64,000 nucleotides of DNA from Schistosoma mansoni (GCF_000237925.1 NC_031495.1:5619852-5683851), one strand, 5' to 3'. Positions 48,901 to 62,428 are shown, numbered from the stretch's first letter. Notes: generated by a model not told the origin, from the sequence alone. Numbers and translations: made by a program.

Positions 48901-51784
48901 AATCGAAATGTAAACCAACGACGATAAACGTCAAGTAGTGACAAAATTAGTTATGAAAATGCTTTTAAACTCCATTTAACAAAATAATGTGTGGCGAATT
49001 TGTATAATATGAAGTAATAAACAATCTAATGAGTAAAGACTTTTTCCGCATTTCTTGAAGAGTGCCTTACGCATCACCTTCAGTTTATCATATGGAGTTT
49101 TTGGTCACTCAAAAATACATGAATGAATTAAACAATAACCAATTCGCAACCTAGGTTGCGAATAGGTTTCACTAGAAGAATTTGTTCTTGAATAATGAAA
49201 GACAAACTTGTGACGACCTAAACGATAGTTTATATTTAGTAGTTGAGTAGATATCAAGAAGTTCGATCTACTGTCAATGGTTGTGTTCTGTGTTAATTGT
49301 AAATTTATTAGTAAATTGTATAGTTCCTCAGTAAATCGTTTTAAGACCACCATATTTTGGGATTTGTTTATGAAGCAGTTTATTCAGACTGCGTATAAAC
49401 AAGATGTTTTGTACATACAAGCAAATAAAATTTTGAACATTATTACTAATGTATTTGAGAATGGTCAGTTTCCTTATTCTCTCTAAGGAATAGCATACTC
49501 CTAATCTTAGAGAACCATTAAAATTCTTGAATAAAGTATTTAATTTTAAAGTTGAAGGAGATTGATGAATTTGCGTGGTGAGACATTAAGATAAACTAAT
49601 TGGTGAGTAGTATTAGATGAGCAGTCCAAATGATGTCTTTTGATAATATCTATTGAATGATAGTAAATGTTGATGGATCACTTTTCCATACTTATGGATA
49701 GTTCACATTAACCAAGACGACCTCAAGCCGTATAAAGGCATATTTTATACATCAGATAAGAGGACGTACCGTATACGTTTTGAAACGCTTCAAAGTCAGT
49801 TAAACGAACTCTCACCCAAATTCACAAGGTGAAACAAAATAAGAGTGAACTAATAAGAAAACAAAGACTGCAAAGCCAAAACAATGTGTCGAAATAAGTA
49901 TCTGATTTGAAATACATTCAGGGTTGCTGAACATGATAAATTTATTGATAAATTTCAATGAAATATTTTCCAGATGATTCCTATAAGTAACATATAATTT
50001 ATCCTCAATAATTTTATTTGATTATTCAAAGCGGCTAATAAATTTTAGAAGAAAACATACAGCGCTTAATGAGGACTGTTATGGTACATCACAGATTACA
50101 GGACCACCAAACGCACAATGGTAATGCGAACAAATATGTGATCACATATGAAAACCGATGAATGAATAAATGGGATTTAGGAACCATCTTTATGTAAGCA
50201 AGCGAATGATTCATCTATCGATTTAAGAAACTAATAATGAAGCTGGTGAGAGTAATATACTTGTGAACAGTAACGTTTGATCATACATAAGTGGCCATAC
50301 AAACATAATGATGAAATTAATATATGAACACGTTTACCAACAAAAATGACGCTATGTTCTGAAAAATCTGAATAAAGAACTCTATCCATACAAACATATT
50401 GAAACTCAGACAAAGGTGATGGTTCTACAGTATGTGCAGAATTAGACCACAAGCCTGCATTGCACTAAATTCAGATGGGCACAGTTGGAATACAAAAATC
50501 TTAGGATAGTGCAGAGATATGCAACAAACTGAGCAATCGCACTGAAGGAACTTATCCATGAAGATCGACGTCACCACCTCAAATTGTTTGATTATGATGT
50601 ACAATACATTCATTACTATGTCATGTCAATATTTTCGTTCAACCTATGCATCAAAAATCAAGAAAAATCTGTTAAGTTCATCACTATTTCACTTACGGTA
50701 GACTCTTCATTAAATACCTGTCCAGCTAACGTAATTGTAACTTTCTTGATAAGCACTTTTAATAAGGAGCTCAATAGCTATCATTATACGACTTACAGTC
50801 TTTTGACTATAATAGCACTTTACTACTTTTATTGAATGGATTGGACTATTCTTCTATTATTAACGATGTCTAAGACGCATATCATAGTTTATCGATTGCC
50901 ATTATCGCTATTATCAATAATAATAACTGACATTTCACCTGCCTAACCTTCACTTGTATCATCTCGTTTTGACGGTTGATTTTAGCTGTTGATCTGATTA
51001 TTTGTTTATTGAATAAATATATCGGTTACTAGGTCATTTTGCTAGTCTTGAGCTCATTTTCTACCTTTCTTGCCATCCATGTTATAGTTTTTAAATGTTT
51101 CCTGCTATGACAAACCACTCAATCACTCTGCTGTAACTTAGTGGCTATTTGTTCCGGAAACAAATTTCAAAGTTTATCCCTCATCGATACTATTGACGAT
51201 TTTGAAGGTATAATTTCGCACAATATCTTTAGTTTGTCATCCATTAATTTTTTGTAAGGAAACTACGGCTTTGGATCAATGTGGAAAATGTGAGGATGAA
51301 TAATCAAAAGTGATTCTACCTTTCGACTCTAAACTGTTTTTGGAAATGTTTATTACATAGTAGCATGATTATATTGCATACAGTCCATTTGTACAATTTG
51401 AATAAAACTCTGTTTGGTTGAGTAGTCATAGTGTTATGATTTCACTGCATCATATTGACAAAACCAGTCGCAACTTCTGTGTATACGGAAACTCTGTTGT
51501 CTCGAGACAGATGTGTTCACTCTGTGCGAAGATATAACTAACCTCAAGAAACTATCAAATCTACTAATACTACTGCATACCAGTTCAAACGTTGCCCTAT
51601 TTTGACGGTACAGAGGATTAGGAACAGCACCTTAACATCAGGAAGAGAGAGGAATGAAATTGGATGGTTCACATTTGATCTCCGTAATGACTTTGGATGT
51701 GATATATATGCTTATAGAAACTATGTAATACAGAATTTGTCGGAACTTTCGTATGAAGTTCTGGATGGACTGAGAAATAAGATT
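45986..51784. other. AT-rich stretch with nothing recognised
   Basis: Short open frames only (such as 49277-49486 and 51602-51826) with no recognisable homology or splice context. The missing first exon of the carbonic anhydrase gene could be here or further right. No repeat from the families above was seen. Confidence 0.5.
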
Positions 51785-52554
51785 GGCGAGTCTATAATTT
51801 GTGGACGACCTTTGAACAAATCTTAAGCAGTCTTGAAAACTATAAGCAAGTCAGCAAACATTTGGTATGGAATAATAATATATTATACAAAACCAAAGTA
51901 TTAGAGTGGATACACTTATTTACACGGTTCAAAAACTTGTCAAGGTTAGAAAGAGGTTCAGACGTTCGAAAACCGTATTGTATACGTAGAGGGACTCATC
52001 CGTTGAGCTCCGTAATAGTCTGTCTCTGGAGCCATTATAAAGTCGCAAAAGCCCTTTGAGCTTCGACCACATAGCTTCAATATTGTTTGTGTGTACTCCG
52101 GTTGTGTAAGCTTATCACTTTGATCATGGATATATCCCTACAATGCCCATACGACCGAACAGCTGAAGTCTCAGTAACATCCGTGAATGTTTCAGCCAAT
52201 GCTACTGGTGCTTTTATTATACAGTTCTCGGTAGTTACTATAATCTCAGTTAGTCTCAATCTGGATCGAGAGCAAAAAGTCCCAACTCTAGCCTACGTCT
52301 TTCCCCAACAAATGGTATATCGAAGAACAACATTACGGTAGTCTGAACGAGGTCTACAAGTCATTTGGTCACCGCGTATACAAATAAAGGAATTTCTTAG
52401 TCGTCTCATTCATTAAAGACACTCAACTGTCACGTCTTCTTTAAAACCCTCAGTGAAACTATTGTACACGAGCATCAGGTACTGAAATCAGCGCTGTGGT
52501 CATGGAATCCCTCAAACGCTTCTGAATGGCTCGTTCATAAATTATAGTCTCGCC
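51785..52554 (-). mobile_element. Non-autonomous Merlin DNA transposon (copy 2)
   Basis: Inverted ends GGCGAGTCTATAATTTGTGG (left) and GGCGAGACTATAATTTATGA (complement of right). Flanks ATAAGATT and ATAAGAAC match in 6 of 8 bases, as expected of the 8-bp target duplication of Merlin. Minus-strand transposase pieces correspond to copy 1 (NCIIKAPVALAETFTDVTE, GHCRDI) and skip from the same point to the C-terminal part, so both copies share one internal deletion. Confidence 0.87.
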
Positions 52555-52777
52555 ATAAGAACTTCTTTGCTCCTCATACATTTGTAATTGACAATTTGGA
52601 GAGAATAAATCTGTTCCTGCTTTGAACAAAATCATAGCATTAAGCTGATTCAGCTTCACCATTGAACATGGACATCTTGTTAGCCAATGACCTGTTTATC
52701 TGATCTTTACATCATGATATTCTATGTGTGATCATTATAATGCCTGATATTTTCAAACTTGGGAATTAACAAGTAAT

Positions 52778-53197
52778 AAAGTTCCACGAGAACAGTGCTC
52801 ACACTCATGACTAAGGTCTGAAGTTTAGACTATCAATTGTATATATATGTTCCATTTCGTTTAGAATAAGGTGAGGATACGACTGGTGTTCTAATTTGAC
52901 AATTAGAGGTCAATAGTATCTTCTATATTCGATCGTTCCCGGCCAAAGGAAATCAGAAGTCAGACGAGAAGAGGTAGGAAAGATATATTTGATACGTTAC
53001 CAATATATCGAGAGGCGTTCGTTCTTAACTGACTATTGAAACGTAGGAGCTGTGTCCCACGCCGAGTTGCAACGTGATCTGGTACGGATGCATGACCGAA
53101 AGACTTCAGCTAAACAAGTCCACTTAAACAACGTGGTCAGCATCCAATGTTGAACACTTAATGAGCTATTGATTTTGGGGAATTATTTACAGCTACA
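52778..53197 (-). repeat. LTR (3' LTR of the minus-strand element)
   Basis: Nearly identical to 57302-57721 with no length difference. On the minus strand it begins TGTAGCTGT; a purine-rich GGGAGGGAG tract precedes it. Confidence 0.93.
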
Positions 53198-54011
53198 GAT
53201 CACTCCCTCCCTAGTGAGGTAGTGATGCCCCTAAGACGTGACCAGTTAGAAGTTTAAACCCAACCAGTTTGTCGTTGGTAGACACTCTTCTGATAGCTTG
53301 CTTCGTTTAGCAGCGTCTGGTCGTCTTTCCTTATACTAAAAGACCAAAATATACAACATAGCAATAAAGAAATAAAGTACAATTAAAATTTCGGTTCCTT
53401 GCGAAACTTCGTCGTTCTTTTCCAGCCGTTCTGGAAAAGAGAAAAAATAAAACATGTGAGTGCATGTCGAAAATACACTCGTACTTGCGTAAGGACACAA
53501 GATGAGCGGGAGAAAAAATAAATTAACTAATACACTTGCAAACAGCATAAAAGCGATCGAGAAAAAAACGCTCAAAAAAAAAAAATAAAAATGTTTGTTT
53601 TTAATAAAATAAAAAAATGAGCAGGTAAAAAAAATATTTTTTATAATAAACAATGAAAAAAGAATTCGAGATAAAGCTTGTGTCCTACGTGCAATAGACG
53701 TTAAGATGTTCTGGAAATCTTACTCTTCTTCCAGAACGCGTTGTTTTAGGTTTATCTATCGACATTGACGAAGTATCAAGTTGTGTGTCGTTTGTCGTGT
53801 GGGGTACTGCAGGTGTAGTAGCTGTGTCGTTTGCTTGTACCGAAGGAAAATCGACGTAGCTAGGGTTTCCTTCTAAGTACGCTGCTTTGAGTCGATCGAT
53901 ACTGATGTTATCGTTCGTACCGTTCTTATCGACTACATAGTACTTAGGTTCGCGTTGAAGAACTTTGAAGGGTCCTTCGTATGCTGATTCGAGGGGTCGT
54001 CGATGTGAGTC

Positions 54012-56342
54012 TCAACGAACGAAGACGTGTGTACTATGTCGTAATTCGGGTTGAACGAAAACATCAGTTGATTGAGGTCGAGTGTGAGCAGGTTTAACTG
54101 AACGCATAGCGTTTGTAAGCCTACTCGTGTAAGAGTTTAGATCCATGTTCAATGAAGAAGCTGAAGGATCCACGAATTCTCCTGGGAGTCGGAGTGTCGT
54201 TCCGTAAACGAGTTGAGATGCAGTGTATCCAATGTCAGCTTTCACTGCATTACGGATACCTAGCAAGACGAGTGGAAGAGCGCCTGTCCACTGTGAAACG
54301 TTTGCAGCGGATAATGAAGCTTTAAGTTGTCTATCAAAACGTTCTACCAACCCGTTTGCTTGTGGGTGGTAGGCGGTCGTTCGGGAGCGCGTGATTCCCA
54401 ATAGTGTGGTCAGACAACGGAAAAGTTCAGAATCGAACTGGCGTCCGCGGTCTGTAGTGATGGTTGAAGGGCAGCCGAAATTTGCTACCCATCGTTCGAC
54501 GAAAGCGCGGGCCACGGTTTCAGCAGTAACGTCCTTAATCGGTACTGCTTCTGGCCATCGAGTAAAACGGTCTACGCATGTTAAGAGATATGAGTATCCG
54601 TTCGAGTCGGGTAAGGGTCCTACCAAATCTAGATGGACGTGGTCGAAACGAGCGTCAGGGGTTTTCAAAAAGCCCAAGGGACATTTGTTGTGTCTTATGA
54701 CCTTAGATTTCTGACAGCTTACACAAGAGCGTGCCCACCCCCTCACGTCTTTATTCATGCCAGGCCAGCAAAACCATTCGGCTATAAGTTTGACTGTTGC
54801 ACGAGCACCTGGGTGAGAAAGATTGTGCAACGTATTGAAGACGTTGTGTCGATAATGTTTTGGTACTATTGGACGATCCCTACCTGTAAATGTGTCACAG
54901 AGTAAGGTTTCCTTACCAGTTCCCATCTGCTTAATACTTAGTTTAAGAGTTGTCGAGGATAACTCATGCTGAAGATCAATGTCTTCTTTTTGAAGCTGAG
55001 CGAGTTTAGGAAGGTCGAGTCCTTGGAAACTGTTCAAGGAACTAATTCGAGACAAGGCGTCTGCGACTACATTGTTAGCTCCAGAAATGTGTTGTATGTC
55101 TGAAGTAAACTGCGAAATGTAGTCGAGTTGTCGAGACTCTCGCGGTGAGTACTTGTCTGAAGATGAACTTAAAGAGAAGGTAAGAGGTTTGTGATCGGTA
55201 AAAAGCGTGAATTCTCTTTCTTCGATGGAATGTTGGAAATGCCGTACAGCACAATTTATAGCTAGGAGTTCCCTACCGAACGTGCTGTACCTAGATTCCG
55301 CGTCTAGCAATCGTCTGGAGAAAAATCCTAAAGGTTGCCACGAGTTGTTAACCCATTGTTGTAAGACTCCTCCGATTGCTGAGTCGGATGCGTCTACGGC
55401 GATACTAATGGGCGCTTGAGTGTCCTGATGAGCAAGCAGGGTTGCTTTAGCGATGTGTTCCTTAACTGTGTAGAATGCTTTACGGGCTATGTCGTCTAAA
55501 CTAATTGATTTCGCATTTCCACGAAGCTGATTGTTTAACGGTTTCATAAGGGATACGCATTTGGGTATGAACCGTCTATAGAAACTTACAAGGCCGTTGA
55601 AAGTTCGTAAGTGCTTGATCGTGGTCGGTTCTGGGTAATCCAGAATGGCCTCCACTTTGCTTCTAAGGAGTCGGATGCCTTGAGCATCAATAGTGTGTCC
55701 TAAGAAGTCTAAGGAGTTGGTTCCGATTTGGTATTTCTGAATGTTTACAGTAATGCCATGCCTTTGTAGTCGATCGAAAACAATGTCCAGATGCTTCAGA
55801 TGTGATTCTCTGTCCGGACTTGCTATAAGACAGTCATCAACATACGCATGTACGAAGTTGAGACCTCGGAAGACATCGTCGATAAACCTTTGGAAGGTCT
55901 GAGCCGCATTTCTTAAGCCAAACGGCATTCGCAAGAAATCGTAAAGACCGAAGGGAGTGATGATGGCGGTTTTACAAATGTCGTCGGTTGCCATCGGTAT
56001 TTGGTTATAAGCCTTAACTAAGTCGATTTTCGAAAAGACAGTTGTACCTTTCAAGGTAGCTGTCAAATCGTGAATATGAGGCAGCGGGTAACGATCGGGA
56101 ATGGTTTTAGCATTCAGACGCCGATAATCACCAGTTGGCCGCCAATCGTTGCTGTCCTTTTTAGGGACCATGTGCAATGGGGATGACCATGGACTATTCG
56201 ATGGTCGAATTATACCTAAGTCTATCATATGCTCGAATTCGTTTTTGGCTAACCTAAGTTTTCGGGAGCGAGTCGGCGGTCTTTCGAGAATACAGGTGGT
56301 CCTGTAGTCGAGATGTGATGTGTAACATTGCTGGTTACACAA
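54012..56342 (-). CDS. Ty3/gypsy pol: RT, RNase H and integrase
   Basis: Open for 776 codons. In order: RT ([13 protein letters not shown] near residue 110, active site YVDD near 168), RNase H (FTDHKPL near 380), integrase zinc domain (H..H...[16 protein letters not shown] to CVSCQ, near 500-545) and integrase core ([18 protein letters not shown], then [14 protein letters not shown], near 570-670). Codon use and GC content are clearly higher than in the flanking host DNA. Part of the fossil element at 52778-57721. Opposite-strand open frames here are shadows. Confidence 0.92.
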   Translation of the reverse strand: MCNQQCYTSHLDYRTTCILERPPTRSRKLRLAKNEFEHMIDLGIIRPSNSPWSSPLHMVPKKDSNDWRPTGDYRRLNAKTIPDRYPLPHIHDLTATLKGTTVFSKIDLVKAYNQIPMATDDICKTAIITPFGLYDFLRMPFGLRNAAQTFQRFIDDVFRGLNFVHAYVDDCLIASPDRESHLKHLDIVFDRLQRHGITVNIQKYQIGTNSLDFLGHTIDAQGIRLLRSKVEAILDYPEPTTIKHLRTFNGLVSFYRRFIPKCVSLMKPLNNQLRGNAKSISLDDIARKAFYTVKEHIAKATLLAHQDTQAPISIAVDASDSAIGGVLQQWVNNSWQPLGFFSRRLLDAESRYSTFGRELLAINCAVRHFQHSIEEREFTLFTDHKPLTFSLSSSSDKYSPRESRQLDYISQFTSDIQHISGANNVVADALSRISSLNSFQGLDLPKLAQLQKEDIDLQHELSSTTLKLSIKQMGTGKETLLCDTFTGRDRPIVPKHYRHNVFNTLHNLSHPGARATVKLIAEWFCWPGMNKDVRGWARSCVSCQKSKVIRHNKCPLGFLKTPDARFDHVHLDLVGPLPDSNGYSYLLTCVDRFTRWPEAVPIKDVTAETVARAFVERWVANFGCPSTITTDRGRQFDSELFRCLTTLLGITRSRTTAYHPQANGLVERFDRQLKASLSAANVSQWTGALPLVLLGIRNAVKADIGYTASQLVYGTTLRLPGEFVDPSASSLNMDLNSYTSRLTNAMRSVKPAHTRPQSTDVFVQPELRHSTHVFVR

Positions 56343-56497
56343 GGCAATTTCGATTGCGGTTGATATATCCCTGAGTATTTGTCCAGTAATGATTGATAAA
56401 GAGGGTCTATGGTGTGTTTAATTATGACTGGGGATAACCTGCAACCAGAAAAAGGAATTACGCAAACGGATAACTTAGTGTTTCCGTCTATTAACTT

Positions 56498-57303
56498 TCA
56501 TGAGCGAGTGTCGATTAGTAGATTGTGGTATTGTAACAGGTCTATACCAATGATTGGCACAGAGACGTCTCCAACAACGAAAATCCAGTGTATGAGTTTG
56601 CATGAACCCACGTTAAGGTAGACGTACCTTTTACCGTAAGTAGCGATCGGCTTTCCGTTTGCCGCCTGTAAACTTAAAACAGACTCGCGAAGTCTGCCGT
56701 TGGAGTTCGCGGAAAGAACGCTAACTTCTGCGATGGTGTCGACGAGGTAGCGAACTTTCGTCGTCACATCAGTGACATATAAGATGCGGCTGTGTTCGCC
56801 GGCTACGGTTGCCGTTAACGCGTGCCGGCTGGGAAGTTTCCCGAACTGTGTTTCGTGTCATTCGATTTTGAGGTCGGACAATTGCAGGGTTTCCTGCAAT
56901 TTCTGGAAGACTTACCGTACTGGTTATGATACCAGCACCAGTCGGGGTTGTCTGTCTCTCGTGGTCGAGAGACAGATCGCTTACGTGAAACGCTCCTACG
57001 TGAGGATTTTGACCGACTACGGTCATTACAAAACCTAAGATATCGTGTAAGTATGTGACATAGTTCGGCTATGTCAGTGGATGTCGATTGGGGTTTTTCT
57101 TTGACGGAAAAGACCTCGGCGCTAGTGGATTTGGTGATTTCTAGGATTCGGTCGGCAGATGCAGCCAGCTCATCTACGGCGTTGTTTTGAAACGAGGCGA
57201 AAACTGCTTGCACCTGTTGAGGAAGTTTAGACAAGAAAAGTTGTCTGAATAGGCCATCATCGAAAGTTCGTTGGCCGATAACCTCTCTCATTCTTAGCAA
57301 CAA
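56498..57303 (-). other. Ty3/gypsy gag and protease segments
   Basis: Gag-like sequence with a CsRn1-type Cys-His box lies at 56815-57303 and a retropepsin-like segment at 56498-56767. Named as parts of the broken element; no product is proposed. Confidence 0.75.
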
Positions 57304-57721
57304 AGTTCCACAAGAACAGTGCTCACACTCATGACTAAGGTCTGAAGTTTAGACTATCAATTGTATATATATGTTCCATTTCGTTTAGAATAAGGTGAGG
57401 ATACGACTGGTGTTCTAATTTGACAATTAGAGGTCAATAGTATCTTCTATATTCGATCGTTCCCGGCCAAAGGAAATCAGAAGTCAGACGAGAAGAGGTA
57501 GGAAAGATATATTTGATACGTTACCAATATATCGAGAGGCGTTCGTTCTTAACTGACTATTGAAACGTAGGAGCTGTGTCCCACGCCGAGTTGCAACGTG
57601 ATCTGGTACGGATGCATGACCGAAAGACTTCAGCTAAACAAGTCCACTTAAACAACGTGGTCAGCATCCAATGTTGAACACTTAATGAGCTATTGACTTT
57701 GGGGAATTATTTACAGCTACA
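57302..57721 (-). repeat. LTR (5' LTR of the minus-strand element)
   Basis: Partner of 52778-53197, about 2 differences in 420 bp. Confidence 0.93.
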
Positions 57722-57972
57722 ACGGTTTCATCTCAATCCAACATATTGTGTAATATTGCTTTCTGTTCATGGTTTTATTTCACATTACAGTTTCTTGTCT
57801 TCAAAATCGTTCGTTGCATGTATTCTAGTAACACGATTTCACTAATATCAGCCAATTTGAAGGTTATTTGGCGACCAATATTTCTTTACAATTAAAAACG
57901 TGTAATTATTATAAGTGGTGGGTTTACGAAACAGCAACATCTACATCATCAAGCAGGAGGTTTTGTTGCAAG

Positions 57973-58135
57973 CTGAGATAGATGGTGACTGGCAGTGTAG
58001 TTCGATGCTCATATTCCACTCTATTTAGGACTCACCAACCGAATTTTCCACCATCTCAGGATGGATATTCGTTCCGTTACTCGAATGCAGTACCGTTAGC
58101 TTCAAATACTATCTTCTTTTCTAGACTCAGTTGTT
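57973..58135 (-). repeat. Degenerate Sm-alpha SINE, left arm of a head-to-head pair
   Basis: Landmarks: GATGGTGACTGGCAGTG tail, TTTAGGACTCACC, and head end CTAGACTCAGTTGTTAGG. Core decayed. Confidence 0.6.
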
Positions 58136-58295
58136 AGGTTGATACTACGATATATGAAGCGAACGTACTGTGATTGAGTTGTGGAGACAACATCAACCTG
58201 GGATGCTAAAATATTCGACTGATGAGTCCTGAATAAGGCCAAATGAGCGCCTGGTATGACTCTGAAAACCATTATCCACTTTATCAATGATGCTC
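58136..58295 (+). repeat. Degenerate Sm-alpha SINE, right arm of the pair
   Basis: Hammerhead remnant GACTGATGAGTCCTGAATAA at about 58220, CAAA in place of GAAA, then a CATTATCCACTTTATC tail. The heads of the two copies meet at about 58135. Confidence 0.6.
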
Positions 58296-58749
58296 GTATC
58301 TTCATGGTAATATTGAGGTATGCCGAACAGGGTGCACCTATTCCAGAAAGGGACGGGTAATTTCAATCCTTAATACCACTCGAAAGATTGAAAGAAACAA
58401 TTCAAATGAAGGATATTGGCTGTTTTATGTACTAAAGCAATAAAATTAGAAGTAGGAAGAGAGAATAATGGTCAGACTATATAAATAAGCCGATTGAGAA
58501 ACACAAGAATAATAGATAAACGGTGACAAGAGGTGGTAAGATAGTAGCAAAATAATGGCAGATCTCACTTCCGCTTCATCGATGTTCTTGAGGGGTGATG
58601 AGAAGAGCAGAGTCAGTCACCATTATACCCTTCTGTACCGACTGATATTTGTGGAAATCGGACTTCAACTCACTGTTTTGTTCAAATAGCGCTTTGTCAC
58701 TTTGGCACCTCTATTTGCTTTCTTTAGTATACACAGCTATTATGGTTGG

Positions 58750-60300
58750 TCAGTCAAAAAGTTTCATGAGATGATCCACGGGCGATAGCTCATTTTCTTA
58801 AGAGACCAAAAGCTCCTCCTACCAATTTTCAGTTCGAAGAAAGACATCCCATTGTACAGCACGTCGCTTGCAGTGGTGAGCTTCATTCCTCCTTGGCTAT
58901 GATTTTACTGTTAAATAAACATCGATGACCAATCTTGGACAGGATGATGCGTTATCGAGATCGATCAGCTGAAACAGATCAATCGATGAGGGTTGTGCTA
59001 GTATTAAATGAAGCAGAAAAAACGAGTTATGTCGGATGCGATTGAAGCCTTATCAGTCACACTGAATATTGGTCCAGGATGCTTAGTTATCGAATTTTGA
59101 AATTCGAAAGGTCGCGAATTATGTACGTAACGGTTGGCCGAAAAAACCGATGATAATTTATTAGAGTATTTTCGACAGCGCTGCGTATCGTCTATTATTA
59201 ACTTATATCTATTGTTTGGGGAATGTCTGGTTATTCTTAAAACATCCAGACCTCGAATATTGAAACAACACTTTGGTTACCCTGGTATGCAGCTTATAAA
59301 GTCACGGAATCCAACCATGCATATTAACCACTGCTTGATAAGGACATTGAAGGTATCGTAGAGAAATATCCATAGTTTCTACATGCTACAAAACTGCGAC
59401 CGAAAACATAGCCATTTCATTGGCTAAGTGCTGGAGAACTTTGGTCACATGTTCATGATGACTTTGCTGAGCCAACAAATGGTCAACACTTTTTAGCTGT
59501 CATTGTCTCATATACAAGATAACCAGAGATTTATTTATTGCCCCAGACATCGTCAATATCAACAATAATGGTGCTGAAAAGCCTCTCTGAGCGATTCGGT
59601 TTTTCAGAGGCACTAGCTACTGATAATGGGCTATAGTTCACTTCCGAGGTCTTCTCGAACTTCTGCTTAAAGAACAGTTATGCATATTTGGTAACCACTA
59701 TACTAACCTGTCAAACGGTTAAGCAGAACTTTTTATCAATGCTTACAAATGAGCTCTCATCACGTTACAATGGGAGAATACAATGAATGGGACCATCCAG
59801 AATAACTCCAAGTTGTGCCTGATCCAGCGGTGCCTTCATAGCTCAACCAATGTTCGGAATTCATTTGATGACGAAGAAAGCCACATTGTAAACCCAAAGA
59901 CATCAGTTTCTTAATGGGTTACCAGTCTATCAAAGAAACGTTCGACAGTAAGGACCAGCTTGGGTAGCGGGTATTGTCGTAAGAGTCAGTGATGTGATGT
60001 ACAAAATTGGTGTTCGAAGTAAATAGCTGACGCGATGTACAAACCACATCCACAATAGACAACTAAAGTCGGACAAAGAACACCCCAGCTCGAACTTACT
60101 ACTAGGTTATTTAATCGACAGTCATTTTGGTTCGATAAGTTCTCCGAGACCATTAGGAGGACGATTTTCTTCACAAAACTTCCAGTTGAACCCAAGGAGC
60201 AGGACATATTTTTCAGCAGGGGACGTTGGTATCATAAGCGAGTTAGTGGCCGAACGAGGTCAGTCGACGACAATCAGAAGTCATCTGTAGAACAAGTGCA
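58750..60300 (+). mobile_element. Old Ty3/gypsy pol remnant
   Basis: Fossil element. Pieces recalling the end of RNase H and an integrase core of Ty3/gypsy type (for example ALATDNGL near 59610) can be read on the plus strand. Heavily broken (many breaks), much older than the element at 52778-57721 and of a different lineage. No LTRs recognised. Confidence 0.6.
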
Positions 60301-62428
60301 TTTCGTTGGTTAAGAAATCGATTGATTTTCTAAGCGGTAGAGTTGTATACAAACAAATGAGTATTTCCGCATCTTATTCGGTAGCCTAACATACTTTCAC
60401 CACCACTCTTGATTTTTTGCTCAGATCTGGATGTTAGTGCGTAGCCAATCGCGAATCAATATCATATTTCACACAACAGAACTCCATGTGCAACATGAGT
60501 TTTAATGCTAGATAACTGATTAAGGTAAAACCGTACTTTGTTAAATCAGGACAAAACATTTCATCCATCATTTTCAGCTTTGTGCTAGGACTCATTACTT
60601 TAAGACAACTTCCGATTAGTGTGTTGTCATTGGATTACTTATTGCTTGCTGGTATTACACACTCGAACATCCTCGCTTTGTCAAATAGAAAACGAATCTC
60701 ACAATTATTTAATATGGCATGAGTACATTGGGTCAGTATCCCGAGGACATTCAATTGTTCGAAGGTATTTCAAGCTATGTAATAATTAGAAGTATTTGAA
60801 TTACTGTACGAATTAGGAATTCCCGAAATAACGCAATTTAAGCCACAAAGGACTAGGTGAACATAAACGAACGTATTGCGTTTGTAATTCGAAATAAGAC
60901 AGTCATCAAGAACAAAGGAATAATCAGGTCATACAAATACCACAAGCTACTACGTCACTGGAGTAAAATCAGCATACTTAATCTCTTAACGAATCTGGGT
61001 AACCGTAATGGAAACGCAAGCTAGTTATGTCATTAAATTTCCATGGAAGATTATAACAAGGACATTGATACATTGAAGACAGGGGCCCTCTTAAAGTAAT
61101 ATTTATTCATGAACAACATCCAGGACGTTTTCATTGCAGTAGACAAAACATCGACGTCTAATCGGTTCGGGACAACTACAGGATTAGATCATGTTCCTCA
61201 TTGATGAGTAGGTTGAATAAGAAATTGGAAAGCGATGTTACAGAAGGTACATCTAGATTGAATTGACCGACACAAAGTGATAAACGATGCCGAATTCTAA
61301 TACGAATGAATGGAAACAACTTGACTGAGTAGTGTTAGTGGATGACTACAAGAATCAGACCCGATAGTTTTTGTATTGAAATTAAATTGGTATAAACACT
61401 ACAATCAGCAGCAGTTGCATCGGATTAAAGATAGCACTGAGAATAGAATACACAGCAACTGCATTATAATAAAATAGAGAACTGCACTAAACAGGTCTAA
61501 CTCGTATTGTACTGAAATGAGTAAATTGTCCGCTTTCAAATAGTCAACGCGTCTCAGGTATTTATGAATCAACAAGACAGTTGAATACGATTAGCAGATA
61601 AACAAACTGCGGTTCGTTAGGATTTATCACACAAATCAACCAGCAGGATTGAGCTAATAGATTTAACTGTTCCATGTTCGATCTGAGTGGGTTGTTGTGA
61701 ATTTTATACGTCAATAATACCCATTACAATCATTCTAACAAAATGTTCGGGACTACATTACCGATCGGTTGAGCTATTAGGCTGTATGATCTCCAGGATG
61801 CATTGATAGTGCAGTGAGAGGAAAAATAAGTAAACTCTAATCCCATAGTGTCAGTAAGCTTTCGGAACTTAGTAAACAAGGACTACAATTAATCGTAGGC
61901 AAAGAAAAACTACTTTCTAGTTTTAAACCTGCCTGACGTGAGTGGGAAACGAACAAAATTCAAAACATATAGGCCGAACGTATTATTGTAATCTAATTTA
62001 CTTGAAACATTTAACCATTTGTCTATACTATCTGGAGGACTGCACCTAATACTACTCACAACGCATTTACCTCTGATAAATAATGAGGATCAGACCCATG
62101 ACAATATCTAAAGAATTCTATGAAAATTCACAAAACTATCAATTTCTCATCTTTAAGGAATAACGTAACTTAAACTGAAACCACTAGGTGCATTTATTGA
62201 GGACATACATACAGCTTTCATTCTTTTTTAAAGAGAAAGAAAAAACATAATGATATAAAATATTCTGTTAATAAGTCAAATCAATGCATTGAAACAATGA
62301 CATACAGATAGTTATAACATAGGAGTTAGATTAAATATTGATTATACACTGAAAACCTGACATATAAACATGTGGAAAAGATGGACAGGACATAATCATC
62401 GGCTACAAATGAACTCCACAGTATGACT
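60301..62428. other. Intergenic stretch, including probable CDC20 3' UTR
   Basis: No gene or repeat recognised from 60330 to 62150. A TTTATT at 62193-62198 reads AATAAA on the minus strand, about 230 nt past the CDC20 stop, and is a plausible poly(A) signal. Confidence 0.4.

Larger units (their letters stand above)
52778..57721 (-). mobile_element. Ty3/gypsy LTR retrotransposon, CsRn1 clade, young but broken
   Basis: Fossil element, about 4.9 kb, minus strand. Two LTRs of about 420 bp differ at about 2 positions, so the insertion is recent on a genomic scale. A gag segment, a protease segment and a long pol region (RT, RNase H, integrase) are recognisable in the usual Ty3/gypsy order. The gag Cys-His box (CWYHNQYGKSSRNC) is the unusual form seen in CsRn1-clade elements such as the schistosome Boudicca group. 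The element is broken, with at least a few breaks. The outer boundary at 52778 is uncertain by a few bases and I saw no convincing target duplication. Confidence 0.88.

Noticed and set aside
53336-53653. 105-codon Phe-rich hydrophobic open frame
   Set aside because: Translation of A-rich sequence inside the LTR element; low complexity, no start context.
54391-55419. Plus-strand open frames of 70-107 codons
   Set aside because: Shadows of the pol region on the other strand.
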